Below, one piece after another: positions 25,475 through 35,564 of a stretch of 64,000 nucleotides of DNA; position 1 is the first letter of the stretch, and each line of letters opens with the position of its first letter. The stretch is from Atlantibacter hermannii (GTDB lineage Bacteria > Pseudomonadota > Gammaproteobacteria > Enterobacterales > Enterobacteriaceae). The stretch covers positions 62,001 through 126,000 of the forward strand of contig NZ_JAAATR010000042.1 of the NCBI RefSeq assembly GCF_009907385.1. Reading direction: 5' to 3'. Below the pieces are notes generated by a model. It was not told the DNA's origin and did not search any database. It worked only from the letters and a program-made list of their open reading frames with translations. The position numbers were made by a program, and so were the translations under genes.

Positions 25475-27772
25475 TTACTGCAGTTCAAACTCGCCCTGCT
25501 TCACGCGGGCGGAATCCAGGCCAATAAACACGTTGAACTTGCCCGGCTCGGCCACGTATTGCAGCTTCTGGTTCCAGAATTTCAGCGCATTGACGTCGAT
25601 GGGGAAGCTGACGGTTTGGGTCTCACCCGGTTTCAGGGTGACCTTGTTAAACCCTTTCAACTCTTTCACCGGGCGGCTCAGGGAGGCGGTCACGTCCTGG
25701 AGATACAACTGCACTACCGTGGCGCCTTCGCGTTTGCCGGTGTTGGTCACCTCCACGCTGGCGGTCACGCTGCCGTTTTGCGGCATCGTCGGCGAAGAGA
25801 GCTTCACGTCCGATACGCTAAAGGTGGTGTAGCTCAGGCCATAACCAAACGGATACAGCGGGCCGTTAGCTTCATCGAAGTAGTGCGAAGTGTACTTATT
25901 AGGCTTTTCCGGATTATACGGACGGCCCGTGTTCAGATGGCTGTAGTACACCGGGATTTGCCCTACCGAACGCGGGAAAGACATCGGCAGTTTGCCCGAC
26001 GGGTTGTAATCGCCAAACAGCACATCGGCGATGGCGTTGCCCCCTTCGGTGCCCGCATACCAGGTTTCCAGAATCGCATCCGCCTGCTGATCTTCTTTTA
26101 CCAGCGCCAGCGGACGCCCGTTCATCAGCACCAGCACCAGCGGTTTGCCGGTGGCTTTAATGGCCGCGATCAGATCGCGCTGGCTTTGCGGCAGCGTCAG
26201 ATCGGTACGGCTGGAGGCTTCGTGGGCCATGCCCTGGGCCTCACCCACCGCCAGCACCACCACGTCGGCCTGCTTCGCGGTTTCCACGGCTTCGTCAATC
26301 ATCGCCTGAGGCGTACGTTCATCAACGGCGACGCCCTGCTCGTACTGATTCAGGAACTGGATAATGCCTTTATCGTTAGTGAGGTTCGCCCCTTTGGCGT
26401 ACAAAATTTTGGCGTTATCGCCCACGGCGCTCTTGATGCCGCTCATCAGGGTGACGGACTGTTTCACCACGCCCGCCGCCGACCAGCTGCCCATTACGTC
26501 GCGCTGGCTGTCCGCCAGCGGGCCGATCAACGCAATCGTGCCGGATTTTTTCAGCGGCAGCGTATCAAGACGGTTTTTCAGCAGCACCATGCTTTCGCGG
26601 GCCACTTCACGCGCTTGCTGGCGGTGCAGGCGGCTTTCGGCGTTGGTGTCCTGCGGGTCGGTTTCTTTGGCCCCTAAGTGGCTGTACGGATCGTTAAACA
26701 GCCCCATATCGTATTTCACGTTCAGCACATGGCGCGCGGCGTCGTCCAGTTCTTCCATCGTGACGTCGCCGCTTTTCACCAGCTCCGGCAGGTACTTGCT
26801 GTAGTACTCGTCACTCATGCTCATGTTGATGCCGGACTTCAGCGCCACGCGCACCGCGTCTTTCGGATCCGCCGCCGTGCCGTGTTTGATCAGCTCTTTG
26901 ATCGCCCCGTGGTCGGAGATGGTGATGCCCTTAAAGCCCCACTGATCGCGCAGCAGATCTTTCAACAGCCAGCTGTCCGAGGACGCCGGGGTGCCGTTGA
27001 GCGAGTTCAGCGCCACCATTACCCCGCCGCTGCCCGCGTCGAGCGCCGCTTTGTACGGCGGCATGTAGTCGTTGAACAGGCGCTGCGGGCTCATATCCAC
27101 GGTGTTGTACTCTTTACCGCCCTCCACTGCGCCGTAGGCGGCGAAGTGCTTAACGCTGGTCATTATCGAATAGCGATCCGCCGGGCTTTTGCCCTGCATC
27201 GCTTCAACCATGGTTTTACCCATGATGGAGGTTAGATAGGTATCTTCCCCAAAGCCTTCCGACACGCGGCCCCAGCGCGGATCGCGCGAGACATCCACCA
27301 TCGGCGCCCAGGTCATATTCAGCCCGTCGTCCGCCGCTTCATACGCGGAAATCCGGCCCACGGTTTTAACCGCCTCGAGATTAAACGAGGACGCCAGCCC
27401 GAGGCTTATCGGGAACACGGTGCGCTGGCCGTGCAGCACGTCGTAGGCGAAGAATAAAGGAATTTTCAGGCGGCTCAGTTCCATCACCTGATCCTGCATG
27501 GCGCGGATATCCTGGCGGGTAACCGTGTTAAAGATGGCGCCCACCTGGCTTTTCTGGATCATGTCGCGGATCGCTTCTTTGGGATTATCAGGCCCCACGC
27601 TGATTAACCGCAGCTGACCGATCTTTTCATCCACGGTCATTTGTTTGAGCAGATCGGTGACAAACGCATCCCGCGCCTCAGGGGTTAACGGATGTTCGCC
27701 AAAGGTCGATGAAGCATAAGCAGGTTGCAGCGCGAGGCTGACTGCTATCCCTACAGAACAAAGCCATTTCAT
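25475..27772 (-). CDS. bglX: Periplasmic beta-glucosidase BglX
   Basis: 765 residues from MKWLCSVGIAVSLALQPAYA, a signal peptide; the frame extends 42 codons upstream but this start matches E. coli length and N-terminus. It is a glycoside hydrolase family 3 enzyme: (beta/alpha)8 domain with KHFAAYGAVEGG and the nucleophile motif ITISDHGAIKEL, an alpha/beta sandwich domain, and a C-terminal fibronectin-III-like domain (from ~670). It hydrolyses beta-glucosides in the periplasm. It is transcribed divergently from dld. Confidence 0.95.
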   Translation of the reverse strand: MKWLCSVGIAVSLALQPAYASSTFGEHPLTPEARDAFVTDLLKQMTVDEKIGQLRLISVGPDNPKEAIRDMIQKSQVGAIFNTVTRQDIRAMQDQVMELSRLKIPLFFAYDVLHGQRTVFPISLGLASSFNLEAVKTVGRISAYEAADDGLNMTWAPMVDVSRDPRWGRVSEGFGEDTYLTSIMGKTMVEAMQGKSPADRYSIMTSVKHFAAYGAVEGGKEYNTVDMSPQRLFNDYMPPYKAALDAGSGGVMVALNSLNGTPASSDSWLLKDLLRDQWGFKGITISDHGAIKELIKHGTAADPKDAVRVALKSGINMSMSDEYYSKYLPELVKSGDVTMEELDDAARHVLNVKYDMGLFNDPYSHLGAKETDPQDTNAESRLHRQQAREVARESMVLLKNRLDTLPLKKSGTIALIGPLADSQRDVMGSWSAAGVVKQSVTLMSGIKSAVGDNAKILYAKGANLTNDKGIIQFLNQYEQGVAVDERTPQAMIDEAVETAKQADVVVLAVGEAQGMAHEASSRTDLTLPQSQRDLIAAIKATGKPLVLVLMNGRPLALVKEDQQADAILETWYAGTEGGNAIADVLFGDYNPSGKLPMSFPRSVGQIPVYYSHLNTGRPYNPEKPNKYTSHYFDEANGPLYPFGYGLSYTTFSVSDVKLSSPTMPQNGSVTASVEVTNTGKREGATVVQLYLQDVTASLSRPVKELKGFNKVTLKPGETQTVSFPIDVNALKFWNQKLQYVAEPGKFNVFIGLDSARVKQGEFELQ

Positions 27773-27971
27773 GCCATTTACTCTCTCAGTCATGCGGCTA
27801 ATAAGCATAGCCGCCCATGCAGATTTGATGTGCAGTGTGCCACAGGGATAAATCGGTAAGAAGAGGCGCAATGTGTTTGCGCTCTGATTTTTCGGCACTT
27901 TCCGAGTTTTCTCGCAAAGGCGGGGCTATGATTAACTCCGTCTACATTTGTCATACCACAAGGAGTGGAGC

Positions 27972-29717
27972 ATGTCCCTCACCTCGCATAACGATAATTC
28001 CGCCTTTATTGCTGAACTGACCCGGCTGGTCGGCACCAGCCACCTGCTGACCGATCCCGCGAAAACCGCCCGCTATCGCAAGGGCTTTCGCTCAGGCCAG
28101 GGCGACGCGCTGGCCGTGGTGTTCCCCGGTTCGCTGCTGGAACTGTGGCGCGTGCTGCAAGCCTGTGTGAATGCCGATAAGATCATTTTAATGCAGGCCG
28201 CCAATACCGGCCTGACGGAAGGCTCTACGCCAAACGGCAACGATTATGACCGCCAGATCGTGATTATCAGCACCCTGCGGCTGGATAAATTACAGCTGAT
28301 TGATAGCGGCGAGCAGGTGCTGGCTTTCCCCGGCACCACGCTCTACACCCTGGAAAAAGCGCTTAAACCGCTGGGCCGCGAGCCGCACTCGGTGATCGGC
28401 TCGTCGTGTATCGGCGCATCGGTAGTGGGCGGTATTTGTAATAATTCCGGCGGCGCGCTGATTCAGCGCGGCCCGGCCTATACCGAGATGGCGCTGTACG
28501 CGCGCATTAACGAAGACGGCAAGCTGACGCTGGTAAACCATCTGGGCATCGATTTGGGGCAAACGCCGGAGCAGATCCTCGGCAAGCTGGATGATGATCG
28601 CCTGAAGCCAGAAGACGTGCGCCACGATGGCCGCCACGCCTCAGACAGCGATTACATTAGCCGGGTGCGCGATATCAATGCCGATTCCCCGGCGCGCTAT
28701 AACGCCGACCCGGACCGGCTGTTTGAAGCCTCCGGCTGCGCGGGCAAACTGGCGGTGTTCGCGGTGCGCCTCGACACCTTCCCGGCGCAAAAGAATCAGC
28801 AGGTGTTTTACATCGGCACCAACGACGCGGCGGTGCTGACGGAAATCCGCCGCCATATGCTGGCGAATTTTGAAAACCTGCCGGTGGCGGGCGAATACAT
28901 GCATCGCGATATTTACGATATCGCCGAGCGCTACGGTAAAGACACGTTTTTAATGATCGATAAACTCGGCACCGACAAAATGCCGTTCTTCTTTACCCTT
29001 AAAGGGCGCACCGACGCGCTGCTGGAAAAAGTCAGCGTGTTTAAACCGCACTTTACCGACCGCGCGATGCAAAAGCTGGGCAAAATCTTCCCCGGTCATT
29101 TACCGCCGCGCATGAAGCAGTGGCGCGATAAGTACGAGCATCATCTCCTGCTGAAAATGGCGGGCGACGGCATTGAAGAAGCGCGCAGCTGGTTGACCCA
29201 CTTCTTCAACGAGGCGGAGGGCGCGTTCTTTGCCTGCACGCCGGAAGAAGGCAGCAAGGCCTTTCTGCATCGCTTTGCGGCGGCGGGGGCGGCGATCCGC
29301 TATCAGGCGGTACATTCCGATGAAGTGGAAGACATTCTGGCGTTAGACATTGCGCTGCGCCGCAACGATACCGAGTGGTTCGAAACCCTGCCTGCGGAAA
29401 TCGACAGCAAGCTGGTACACAAGCTCTATTACGGCCACTTCTTCTGCTATGTGTTCCATCAGGATTACATCGTTAAAAAAGGCGTGGATGCCCATGCGCT
29501 GAAGGATGAAATGCTGGAACTGCTGCGGGCGCGCGGAGCGCAATACCCGGCGGAGCATAACGTGGGGCATTTGTATGAAGCGCCAACGCAATTAAAACGC
29601 TTTTATAAACAAAATGACCCGACAAACAGCATGAACCCCGGTATTGGCAAGACAAGCAAGCTGAAAAACTGGGCGGAACCGGTTAGCGAAAGCGTTCACG
29701 ACCAGGCTAAGTTGTGA
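27972..29717 (+). CDS. dld: Quinone-dependent D-lactate dehydrogenase
   Basis: 581 residues, starting at the ATG preceded by AAGGAGTGGAGC; an ATG 24 bp upstream is less well placed. An N-terminal FAD-binding (PCMH/VAO) domain contains MQAANTGLTEGSTPNG and the flavin-interacting HSVIGSSCIGASVVGGICNNSGG. A membrane-binding central region and a C-terminal cap with HNVGHLYEAPTQLKRFYKQND follow. It oxidises D-lactate to pyruvate at the inner membrane and passes electrons to quinone. The C-terminal tail is about ten residues longer than in E. coli. Confidence 0.95.
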   Translation: MSLTSHNDNSAFIAELTRLVGTSHLLTDPAKTARYRKGFRSGQGDALAVVFPGSLLELWRVLQACVNADKIILMQAANTGLTEGSTPNGNDYDRQIVIISTLRLDKLQLIDSGEQVLAFPGTTLYTLEKALKPLGREPHSVIGSSCIGASVVGGICNNSGGALIQRGPAYTEMALYARINEDGKLTLVNHLGIDLGQTPEQILGKLDDDRLKPEDVRHDGRHASDSDYISRVRDINADSPARYNADPDRLFEASGCAGKLAVFAVRLDTFPAQKNQQVFYIGTNDAAVLTEIRRHMLANFENLPVAGEYMHRDIYDIAERYGKDTFLMIDKLGTDKMPFFFTLKGRTDALLEKVSVFKPHFTDRAMQKLGKIFPGHLPPRMKQWRDKYEHHLLLKMAGDGIEEARSWLTHFFNEAEGAFFACTPEEGSKAFLHRFAAAGAAIRYQAVHSDEVEDILALDIALRRNDTEWFETLPAEIDSKLVHKLYYGHFFCYVFHQDYIVKKGVDAHALKDEMLELLRARGAQYPAEHNVGHLYEAPTQLKRFYKQNDPTNSMNPGIGKTSKLKNWAEPVSESVHDQAKL

Positions 29718-29780
29718 GATTGTGATTAAAATATATCGAACATCTTTTAGACTAAGAAAATTCCGATTAGAGTAACGGCA

Positions 29781-29801
29781 AGGCCAGCATCGCGCTGGCC
29801 T
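29781..29801. repeat. Hairpin between dld and the GNAT gene
   Basis: AGGCCAGC and GCTGGCCT around ATCGC. No U-tract follows, so it is not a typical intrinsic terminator and may stabilise dld mRNA. Confidence 0.5.
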
Positions 29802-29824
29802 GAGCCAGCCCTGAGGAATGGAAA

Positions 29825-30379
29825 ATGTCAGCAGTCGAAGTGGTTCCTGTCCCTGCTCTAGCTGTCCGTGATGCCCTGCCTGATGATACCGCGCTTATCG
29901 CCGCCATTTACGCCTGGCATGTCCAGCATGGCCGCGCCTCCTTTGAAGAAGTGCCGCCGGATGCCGAAGAAATGGCGCAGCGCATCGCGCACCTTAGCGA
30001 AAAGGGCTATCCGTGGCTGGTGGCGGAATGGCACGGTATTGTGGTGGGGTACTGTTACGCCGCGCCCTATCGCTCGCGACCCGCTTACCGCTACACCATT
30101 GAAGAGTCGATCTACGTCGATGCCAGTATGACCGGGCGCGGTATCGGCCGGGCGCTGCTGGAAGCACTGATTGAACGCTGCGAACAGGGGCCGTGGCGGC
30201 AGATGGTCGCCATTATCGGCGATGGAGAAAACAACCCCGGTTCGCAGCGCCTGCACCGGCAACTGGGCTTTGAAGTGGTAGGTCAATTGCGCAGCGTGGG
30301 CTTTAAACTGGGTAACTGGCGGGACACGTTAATTATGCAGCGCCCGCTCAACCAGGGCGACTGGGCGCTGCCGGATTAA
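29825..30379 (+). CDS. Phosphinothricin-acetyltransferase-like GNAT
   Basis: 184 residues of the PAT/MnaT/YncA type: ALAVRDALPDDTALIAAIYAWHV, WLVAEWHGIVVGYCYAAPYRSRPAYRYTIEESIYVD and the acetyl-CoA loop GRGIGRALLEALI (~111-123), then NPGSQRLHRQLGFEVVG. Family members acetylate the amino group of phosphinothricin or methionine sulfoximine analogues; the physiological substrate here is uncertain. It is inserted between dld and pbpG and ends one base before the convergent pbpG stop. Not in this position in E. coli K-12. Confidence 0.85.
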   Translation: MSAVEVVPVPALAVRDALPDDTALIAAIYAWHVQHGRASFEEVPPDAEEMAQRIAHLSEKGYPWLVAEWHGIVVGYCYAAPYRSRPAYRYTIEESIYVDASMTGRGIGRALLEALIERCEQGPWRQMVAIIGDGENNPGSQRLHRQLGFEVVGQLRSVGFKLGNWRDTLIMQRPLNQGDWALPD

Positions 30380-31324
30380 TTACTCGTTTTGTGCAGCGCT
30401 GGCCGTACTGTTTGCGGCCATCTGCGCCGCTTTTTGCCGTTTATAGCTCAGCGCGGAGGCCGGAACCGGCGTGACTTTACCGGTTTCCATCCAGGTACGC
30501 AGGCGGCTGGCGTCGGCGAAGTGAGTATATTTGCCGAAGGCATCCATCACCACCAGCGCCACCGGACGGTTATTGATCACGGTGCGCATCACCAGGCAGT
30601 GGCCCGCCGCATTGGTAAAGCCAGTTTTCGTCAGTTGAATGTTCCAGTTATCGCGGTAGACCAGATGGTTGGTATTGCGAAACGGCAGCGTATAGGCCGG
30701 TTTAGCGAACGTCGCCATATCTTCGCGGGTGATGCTGAGCTGGCCGATCAGCGGATACTGTCTGGTGGCGATCAGCAGTTTGGTGAGATCTGCGGCAGTA
30801 GAGACATTTTTAATCGACAGCCCGGTCGGCTCAACAAAACGGGTATGAGTCATGCCAAGGGATTTCGCTTTGGCGTTCATGGCGCGGATAAATGCGTTAT
30901 AGCCGCCAGGATAATGGTGCGCCAGACTGGCCGCCGCCCGGTTTTCCGAGGACATCAGCGCCAGCAGCAGCATGTTTTTACGGCTGATTTCACTGTTCAG
31001 CCGTACCCGCGAATAAATACCTTTCATTTCCGGCGTCTGGCTGATGTCGACTTTCAACATTTCATCCAGCGGCAAGCGGGCGTCTAACACCACCATCGCC
31101 GTCATCACTTTGGTGATAGAGGCAATAGGACGCACCAGATTGGGATGGCTGGAATAAAGTACCTTGTTGGTTTGCAGGTCGACGATCATGGCGCTGCCGG
31201 AGGCGATTTCCGGCTGGGCGGCGGCCTGCGCGACCGCTGTTTTCGCCGCGATGGCTACGGGCGCAAAGGGTACGGCCAGCATGAGCGCAAGGCTCAGAAG
31301 TGAATGACGGATTGTAGTCGGCAT
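30380..31324 (-). CDS. pbpG: D-alanyl-D-alanine endopeptidase PBP7
   Basis: 314 residues. Signal peptide to about A27; the penicillin-binding motifs are SITK (Ser69-Lys72), SEN (126-128) and KTG in [11 protein letters not shown]. PbpG cuts D-Ala-meso-DAP cross-links in peptidoglycan and is a periplasmic low-molecular-weight PBP of the S11 family. It is convergent with the GNAT gene, with their stop codons directly adjacent. Confidence 0.94.
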   Translation of the reverse strand: MPTTIRHSLLSLALMLAVPFAPVAIAAKTAVAQAAAQPEIASGSAMIVDLQTNKVLYSSHPNLVRPIASITKVMTAMVVLDARLPLDEMLKVDISQTPEMKGIYSRVRLNSEISRKNMLLLALMSSENRAAASLAHHYPGGYNAFIRAMNAKAKSLGMTHTRFVEPTGLSIKNVSTAADLTKLLIATRQYPLIGQLSITREDMATFAKPAYTLPFRNTNHLVYRDNWNIQLTKTGFTNAAGHCLVMRTVINNRPVALVVMDAFGKYTHFADASRLRTWMETGKVTPVPASALSYKRQKAAQMAANSTASAAQNE

Positions 31325-31497
31325 GGTTTTACTTCAGAAAATTATTCACGCACGTTGTGACGCACACCGCTTCCATGCATTAAATGAATATTTGGAAGCT
31401 GGCGCCGGGATGATACTCCGGCGTCCAGCTTTATCGCTACAGGAGAATCGTGATTTAAGAGTACATTGCGCCAGATTTAACCGGCAATGCACCTTCA

Positions 31498-32085
31498 TCA
31501 GAATAGACGATATCCGTAACCCCACAAGATAACAGTCAACGCCAGCAGCACTTCCAGCACTAAAACACCAATGGCGAGCGTCGAACTGGAGAAGCTCAAC
31601 CCCTCTTCGCGATTGATATTAAGGAACGCCGGAACGCCGACGTACAGCAGATAGCCGGTATAAAACAGCGCCAGCGTCCCCACCAGCGCACACAGCCAAA
31701 CGAGGGGATACAGTGCGACGATACCACTCAAAAATAGGGGGGTCGCCACGTAACCGGCAAACACCATACAGTTCGTTAACGACGGACGCTGAGGATAGTT
31801 GCGCGCCATCCACCAGATCACGCGGCCCATAACCGCTACGCCCGCCAGCATCAGGCCGTAAAACAGGATCGCCAGTGCAAAGCCGGTAAACAGCGACAGT
31901 TTCACCACGTTGCCGTCGTCGAAATCCCAGCCGATTTGAGTGGTGCCGATAAACGCGCAAATCACCGGGATGGCCGCCATGATCAGCACGTGGTGGGTGT
32001 AATGATGCGAAACGGTTTCGTTTTCGCCCTTAATAACCTGCATTTCACGATAAGGATGGGAAAAAAGCCCCCAGACATGGTTCAT
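31498..32085 (-). CDS. yohC: Yip1-family inner membrane protein YohC
   Basis: 195 residues, the E. coli length, with about five hydrophobic spans (for example HVLIMAAIPVICAFIGTTQI and LAIGVLVLEVLLALTVILWGYG). It belongs to the Yip1/DUF1282 group. Function unknown. It shares orientation with pbpG but is separated by 173 bp. Confidence 0.9.
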   Translation of the reverse strand: MNHVWGLFSHPYREMQVIKGENETVSHHYTHHVLIMAAIPVICAFIGTTQIGWDFDDGNVVKLSLFTGFALAILFYGLMLAGVAVMGRVIWWMARNYPQRPSLTNCMVFAGYVATPLFLSGIVALYPLVWLCALVGTLALFYTGYLLYVGVPAFLNINREEGLSFSSSTLAIGVLVLEVLLALTVILWGYGYRLF

Positions 32086-32287
32086 AACGCCCCCTGTTTG
32101 GTAACACGCTCACGCCAGCAACGACGCTGGCTCCCGCAAGGATGCAGTAAGTATAACGCAGGTCGAATGATTAATTATTGAACAGCACGATTTAGCGAAA
32201 CCCGTGAAAATCACTCCCGGACGAGGCGAACCCGGCATCGGGGTGTATTCTTAATGCAATGAATAACATGGAGTGAACAGACCCACG

Positions 32288-32860
32288 ATGGATGTTTCAG
32301 CACTCATTTCACACTATGGCTATGCCGCGCTGCTGGTGGGCAGCATGGCGGAAGGAGAAACCATCACCCTGCTGGGCGGCGTGTCGGCGCACCAGGGTCT
32401 GCTGTCGTTTCCGCTGGTGGTGCTGATGGTGGCGCTGGGCGGGATGATTGGCGATCAGGTGCTTTATTTAGTGGGGCGGCGCTATGGCAACGGGATTTTG
32501 AAACGCTTTAATAAGCATCAGGATAAAATCGCCTCGGCGCAGAAGTTAATTGCCCGTCATCCGCTACTGTTTGTGCCCGGTTGCCGGTTTATGTACGGAT
32601 TTCGCATTATTGGGCCGCTGCTGATCGGCGCCAGCCGCGTGCCGCCAAAGGTGTTTCTGCCGCTGAATATCCTCGGCGCGCTGGTGTGGGCGGCGCTGTT
32701 TACGACGCTGGGCTACCTGGGCGGCGAAGCGATCGCGCCCTGGCTGCACTCCCTCGACCAGCACCTGAAACACTGGATTTGGCTGGCGCTGGCCGTGGGA
32801 TGCGTGGCGCTGCTGCGCTACGGCGTTAAACGCCGTCAGCGCAAGAAACCTCACTCCTGA
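32288..32860 (+). CDS. yohD: DedA-family membrane protein YohD
   Basis: 190 residues from MDVSALISHYGYAALLVG, the start that matches E. coli; a GTG five codons upstream sits on the GGAG itself. DedA signatures: AEGETITLLGG, GDQVLYLVGRRYG and the conserved FMYGFRIIGPLLIGAS. DedA proteins are inner-membrane lipid scramblase/proton-coupled relatives involved in envelope homeostasis. The 3' end overlaps convergent yohF by 10 bp. Confidence 0.92.
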   Translation: MDVSALISHYGYAALLVGSMAEGETITLLGGVSAHQGLLSFPLVVLMVALGGMIGDQVLYLVGRRYGNGILKRFNKHQDKIASAQKLIARHPLLFVPGCRFMYGFRIIGPLLIGASRVPPKVFLPLNILGALVWAALFTTLGYLGGEAIAPWLHSLDQHLKHWIWLALAVGCVALLRYGVKRRQRKKPHS

Positions 32861-33618
32861 GGCTTAAACTGCGGGTTGGCGAGCATAAAGCCGCCGTCGA
32901 CGATAAACGACTGGCCGGTGGCGTAAGCCGCCTGCTCAGAACACAGCCAGGCCACCAGACTGGCGATCTCTTCGGTTCTGCCCGGGCGCGCCAGCGGCAC
33001 TGTCGGCAGCGATCCGGGCTTCACGTCCTCTTCATCCATATCGTTCATCGGCGTGGCGATAGCCCCCGGCGCGACGGCGTTGACCAGGATGCCGTGACTC
33101 ACCAGCTCCAGCGCCATGGACTTCGTCAGGCCGCCAAGGGCATGTTTGGCCGCCGTGTAGGCGCTGGCTTCCGGCAATGGCGTATGCTCATGAACCGAAG
33201 TGATATTGACAATACGCCCGCCCTCGCCCTGCTTCACCATCGCGCGCGCGGCAATTTGCGAGCACAAAAACGCCCCGTCCACATCGACCGTGAAGACGTT
33301 GCGCCAGTCCTCAAACGGCATATCCAGAAACGCCGCCTTCGACATCGCCCCCGCATTGTTCACCAGCACATCGATGCGCCCGAAGCGGTCAATCAACTCC
33401 TGAATAGCGTTTGCGCCGTCAGGCAGATTACCCAGATCCAGCTGGATTAACTCCGCTTTACGGCCAAACGAACGCACCTGTTCGGCAGTCTCTTTGGCCC
33501 CTTTGTCGTCGCTATGCCAGGTAATACCGATGTCGAAACCTTGCTGTGCCAGTAATTCCGCGCATTTCTTGCCGATGCCGGAATCGGAAGCCGTCACTAT
33601 TGCAACTCGTTGGGTCAT
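32851..33618 (-). CDS. yohF: Short-chain dehydrogenase/reductase YohF
   Basis: 255 residues. Classical SDR: cofactor motif TASDSGIGKKCA (~9-20), NNAG (~87-90), catalytic Ser in ITSVHEHTPL, YTAAK (Tyr-x3-Lys) and C-terminal GQSFIVDGGFMLANPQF. An NAD(P)-dependent oxidoreductase of unknown substrate, possibly acetoin-type diols. Overlaps yohD by 10 bp at the 3' end. Confidence 0.92.
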   Translation of the reverse strand: MTQRVAIVTASDSGIGKKCAELLAQQGFDIGITWHSDDKGAKETAEQVRSFGRKAELIQLDLGNLPDGANAIQELIDRFGRIDVLVNNAGAMSKAAFLDMPFEDWRNVFTVDVDGAFLCSQIAARAMVKQGEGGRIVNITSVHEHTPLPEASAYTAAKHALGGLTKSMALELVSHGILVNAVAPGAIATPMNDMDEEDVKPGSLPTVPLARPGRTEEIASLVAWLCSEQAAYATGQSFIVDGGFMLANPQFKPQE

Positions 33619-33739
33619 AGGTCGTCCTCTCTGGATGCGAAGAAAGGGTAAGTATAGAAACTAATCAGAGAGGCGTTTTGGCCGCTGCAACCGCTGTATT
33701 ACACTGCACGCATAAAACGTATCACGATAAGGACATGCT

Positions 33740-34162
33740 ATGAGCCAGAACATTTATGATGACGAGGCGTTTTTTAACGGCTACGCCACGCTGCCGCGCT
33801 CGGTCGCCACGCTTCATCAGGCGCTGACGCCGGGGGGCATGCTGATCTTTTCCGCCGAACACCCTGTTTTCACCGCCCCCCTTCAGCAAGGCTGGCAGGT
33901 GGACGATCAGGGCCAAAAAAGCTGGCCGGTAAGTCACTATCAGCAGGAGGGCGAGCGCATCACTCACTGGTTCGCCGAAGGCGTGCGCAAGCAGCACCGC
34001 AAATTATCCACCTGGATAACGCTGCTGATTGAGGCGGGTTTTGAACTGGTGGCGCTGAATGAATGGGGCCCGAGCGCCGCGCAAATCGCGAAGGATCCGG
34101 CGCTGGATGAAGAAAAAGAACGGCCCATGATCTTTTTGCTCAGCGCCCGCAAACGGGGATAA
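33740..34162 (+). pseudogene. Class I SAM methyltransferase with its cofactor domain deleted
   Basis: 140 codons in frame. The first ~20 residues (MSQNIYDDEAFFNGYATLPRS) and everything from TLHQALTPGGMLIFSAEHPVFTAP to RPMIFLLSARKRG match the two ends of a common ~240-residue methyltransferase. The intervening AdoMet-binding core (DLGCGxG motif and following ~100 residues) is missing, with no frame shift. The protein cannot bind AdoMet in the usual way, so I treat it as an internally deleted remnant; a non-catalytic role cannot be excluded. The ATG is preceded by AAGGACATGCT. Confidence 0.75.
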
Positions 34163-34242
34163 GAAACATCCCGCCTCGCCACTTTCACAATCTTTCCTAT
34201 ACTCAGTAACGGATGTACTGGTTATTAAACAGAGGGAAAGCG

Positions 34243-34326
34243 ATGAAAATTATTCTATGGGCCGTTTTGATTATCTTCCTGATTGGGCTGCTGGTGGTTA
34301 CGGGTGTGTTTAAAGCGATTTTCTAA
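34243..34326 (+). CDS. yohP: Small membrane protein YohP
   Basis: A 27-residue protein, MKIILWAVLIIFLIGLLV then VTGVFKAIF, differing from my memory of E. coli YohP at one residue. A single hydrophobic helix spans nearly all of it; AGAGGGAAAGCG provides the ribosome-binding site. In E. coli YohP is an abundant membrane-localised small protein whose mRNA is itself targeted to the membrane. Position beside dusC is conserved. Confidence 0.93.
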   Translation: MKIILWAVLIIFLIGLLVVTGVFKAIF

Positions 34327-34335
34327 ATCGCCGCG

Positions 34336-35292
34336 TTATACCGCGTGGTACGCCCGTCGGGCGTACCCGTCAATCGCCGCGGCAATCGACGGCGAATCCG
34401 TTAAGGTACGGATAGTGGTAAACAGTTCAGTCGCCTGCGGATAGGCCTTGCGTAAATACCCCAACCACTGCTTGATACGCGCGACGTGATACATCCCGGT
34501 ATCGCCCTGCTTCTCCAGCTGCGTATACCTTTGCAGCAGTTCCACCACCTCGTGCCAGGGCATTGGCGCTTCGTTGTATTTCACTACCCGGCTTAAATTC
34601 GGCACATTGAGCGCGCCGCGTCCGACCATGAGCGCGTCACATCCGGTGGCCTGAAGACAGGCTTGGCCGCTCTGCCAGTCCCAGATTTCACCGTTAGCAA
34701 TCACCGGGATCGACAGGCGCTGGCGGATTTCGCCAATCGCCGCCCAGTTGATGCGTTCCGCTTTGTAACCATCCTCTTTGGTGCGGCCATGCACCACCAG
34801 TTCCGTCGCGCCCGCCTGCTGTACCGCATCGGCGATCTCAAACTGGCGCGCGTCGCTGTCCCAGCCGAGGCGCACTTTCACCGTCACCGGCAGCGCAGCC
34901 GGGACCGCTTCACGCATCGCCTTTGCGCCGCGATAAATCAGGTCGGGATCTTTGAGCAACGTCGCCCCGCCGCCGCTGCCGTTAACCAGCTTTGACGGGC
35001 AGCCGCAGTTGAGGTCGACGCCCCAGGAGCCCAGCTCTACCGCGCGTGCGGCGTTTTCCGCCAGCCATTGCGGGTGCTGGCCCAGCAACTGTATGCGCAC
35101 CAGGGTGCCGGACGGCGTGCGGCTCTGATGATGCAGCTCCGGGCAAAGTTTATAGAAGGATTTGGCAGGCAGCAGGCTGTCCACCACGCGCAGAAATTCC
35201 GTGACGCACAGATCGTAGTCGTTCACGTCCGTTAACAGTTCACGCACCAGAGAGTCCAGTACGCCTTCCATTGGCGCCAGTAACACACGCAT
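34336..35292 (-). CDS. dusC: tRNA-dihydrouridine(16) synthase DusC
   Basis: 318 residues from [20 protein letters not shown]; longer frame upstream is intergenic. FMN TIM-barrel with DLNCGCPSK (catalytic Cys98), [22 protein letters not shown] and VIANGEIWD. Reduces uridine 16 in tRNA. Divergent from yohJ, with a 272-bp shared control region. Confidence 0.94.
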   Translation of the reverse strand: MRVLLAPMEGVLDSLVRELLTDVNDYDLCVTEFLRVVDSLLPAKSFYKLCPELHHQSRTPSGTLVRIQLLGQHPQWLAENAARAVELGSWGVDLNCGCPSKLVNGSGGGATLLKDPDLIYRGAKAMREAVPAALPVTVKVRLGWDSDARQFEIADAVQQAGATELVVHGRTKEDGYKAERINWAAIGEIRQRLSIPVIANGEIWDWQSGQACLQATGCDALMVGRGALNVPNLSRVVKYNEAPMPWHEVVELLQRYTQLEKQGDTGMYHVARIKQWLGYLRKAYPQATELFTTIRTLTDSPSIAAAIDGYARRAYHAV

Positions 35293-35500
35293 AGCCGACC
35301 TCAGTAAAAAAGAGGCGCTATGGTAGCGCCTGGCGGCAATAAGGGAAACGCATTTTACGTGCTGCCATTGAGCCAGCCTGCTGTGCCGGGTATGCTGGCA
35401 AAAAATAGAATATGCCGCACCTGCACCTCCCTCTTTTTCATTTCTGACAAGGCTTGCAACTGTGCACAGCAGGCATACTGTTGATGCCATAAAATCATGA

Positions 35501-35516
35501 TGTGATCTGTAGCACA
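35501..35516 (+). promoter_or_regulatory. CRP site upstream of yohJK
   Basis: TGTGA-tctgta-GCACA differs from the CRP consensus at one base and lies 49-64 bp before the yohJ start. It suggests cAMP-CRP control of yohJK, alongside the CRP control expected for the neighbouring cdd. Confidence 0.6.
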
Positions 35517-35564
35517 CAATTTTCATTAATTGTATGATGAATGCATTCCAACAAGGTTATTGAT

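Noticed and set aside
25559-26677. 372-codon open frame antisense to bglX
   Set aside because: Shadow of a long GC-rich gene with no ribosome-binding site or domain.
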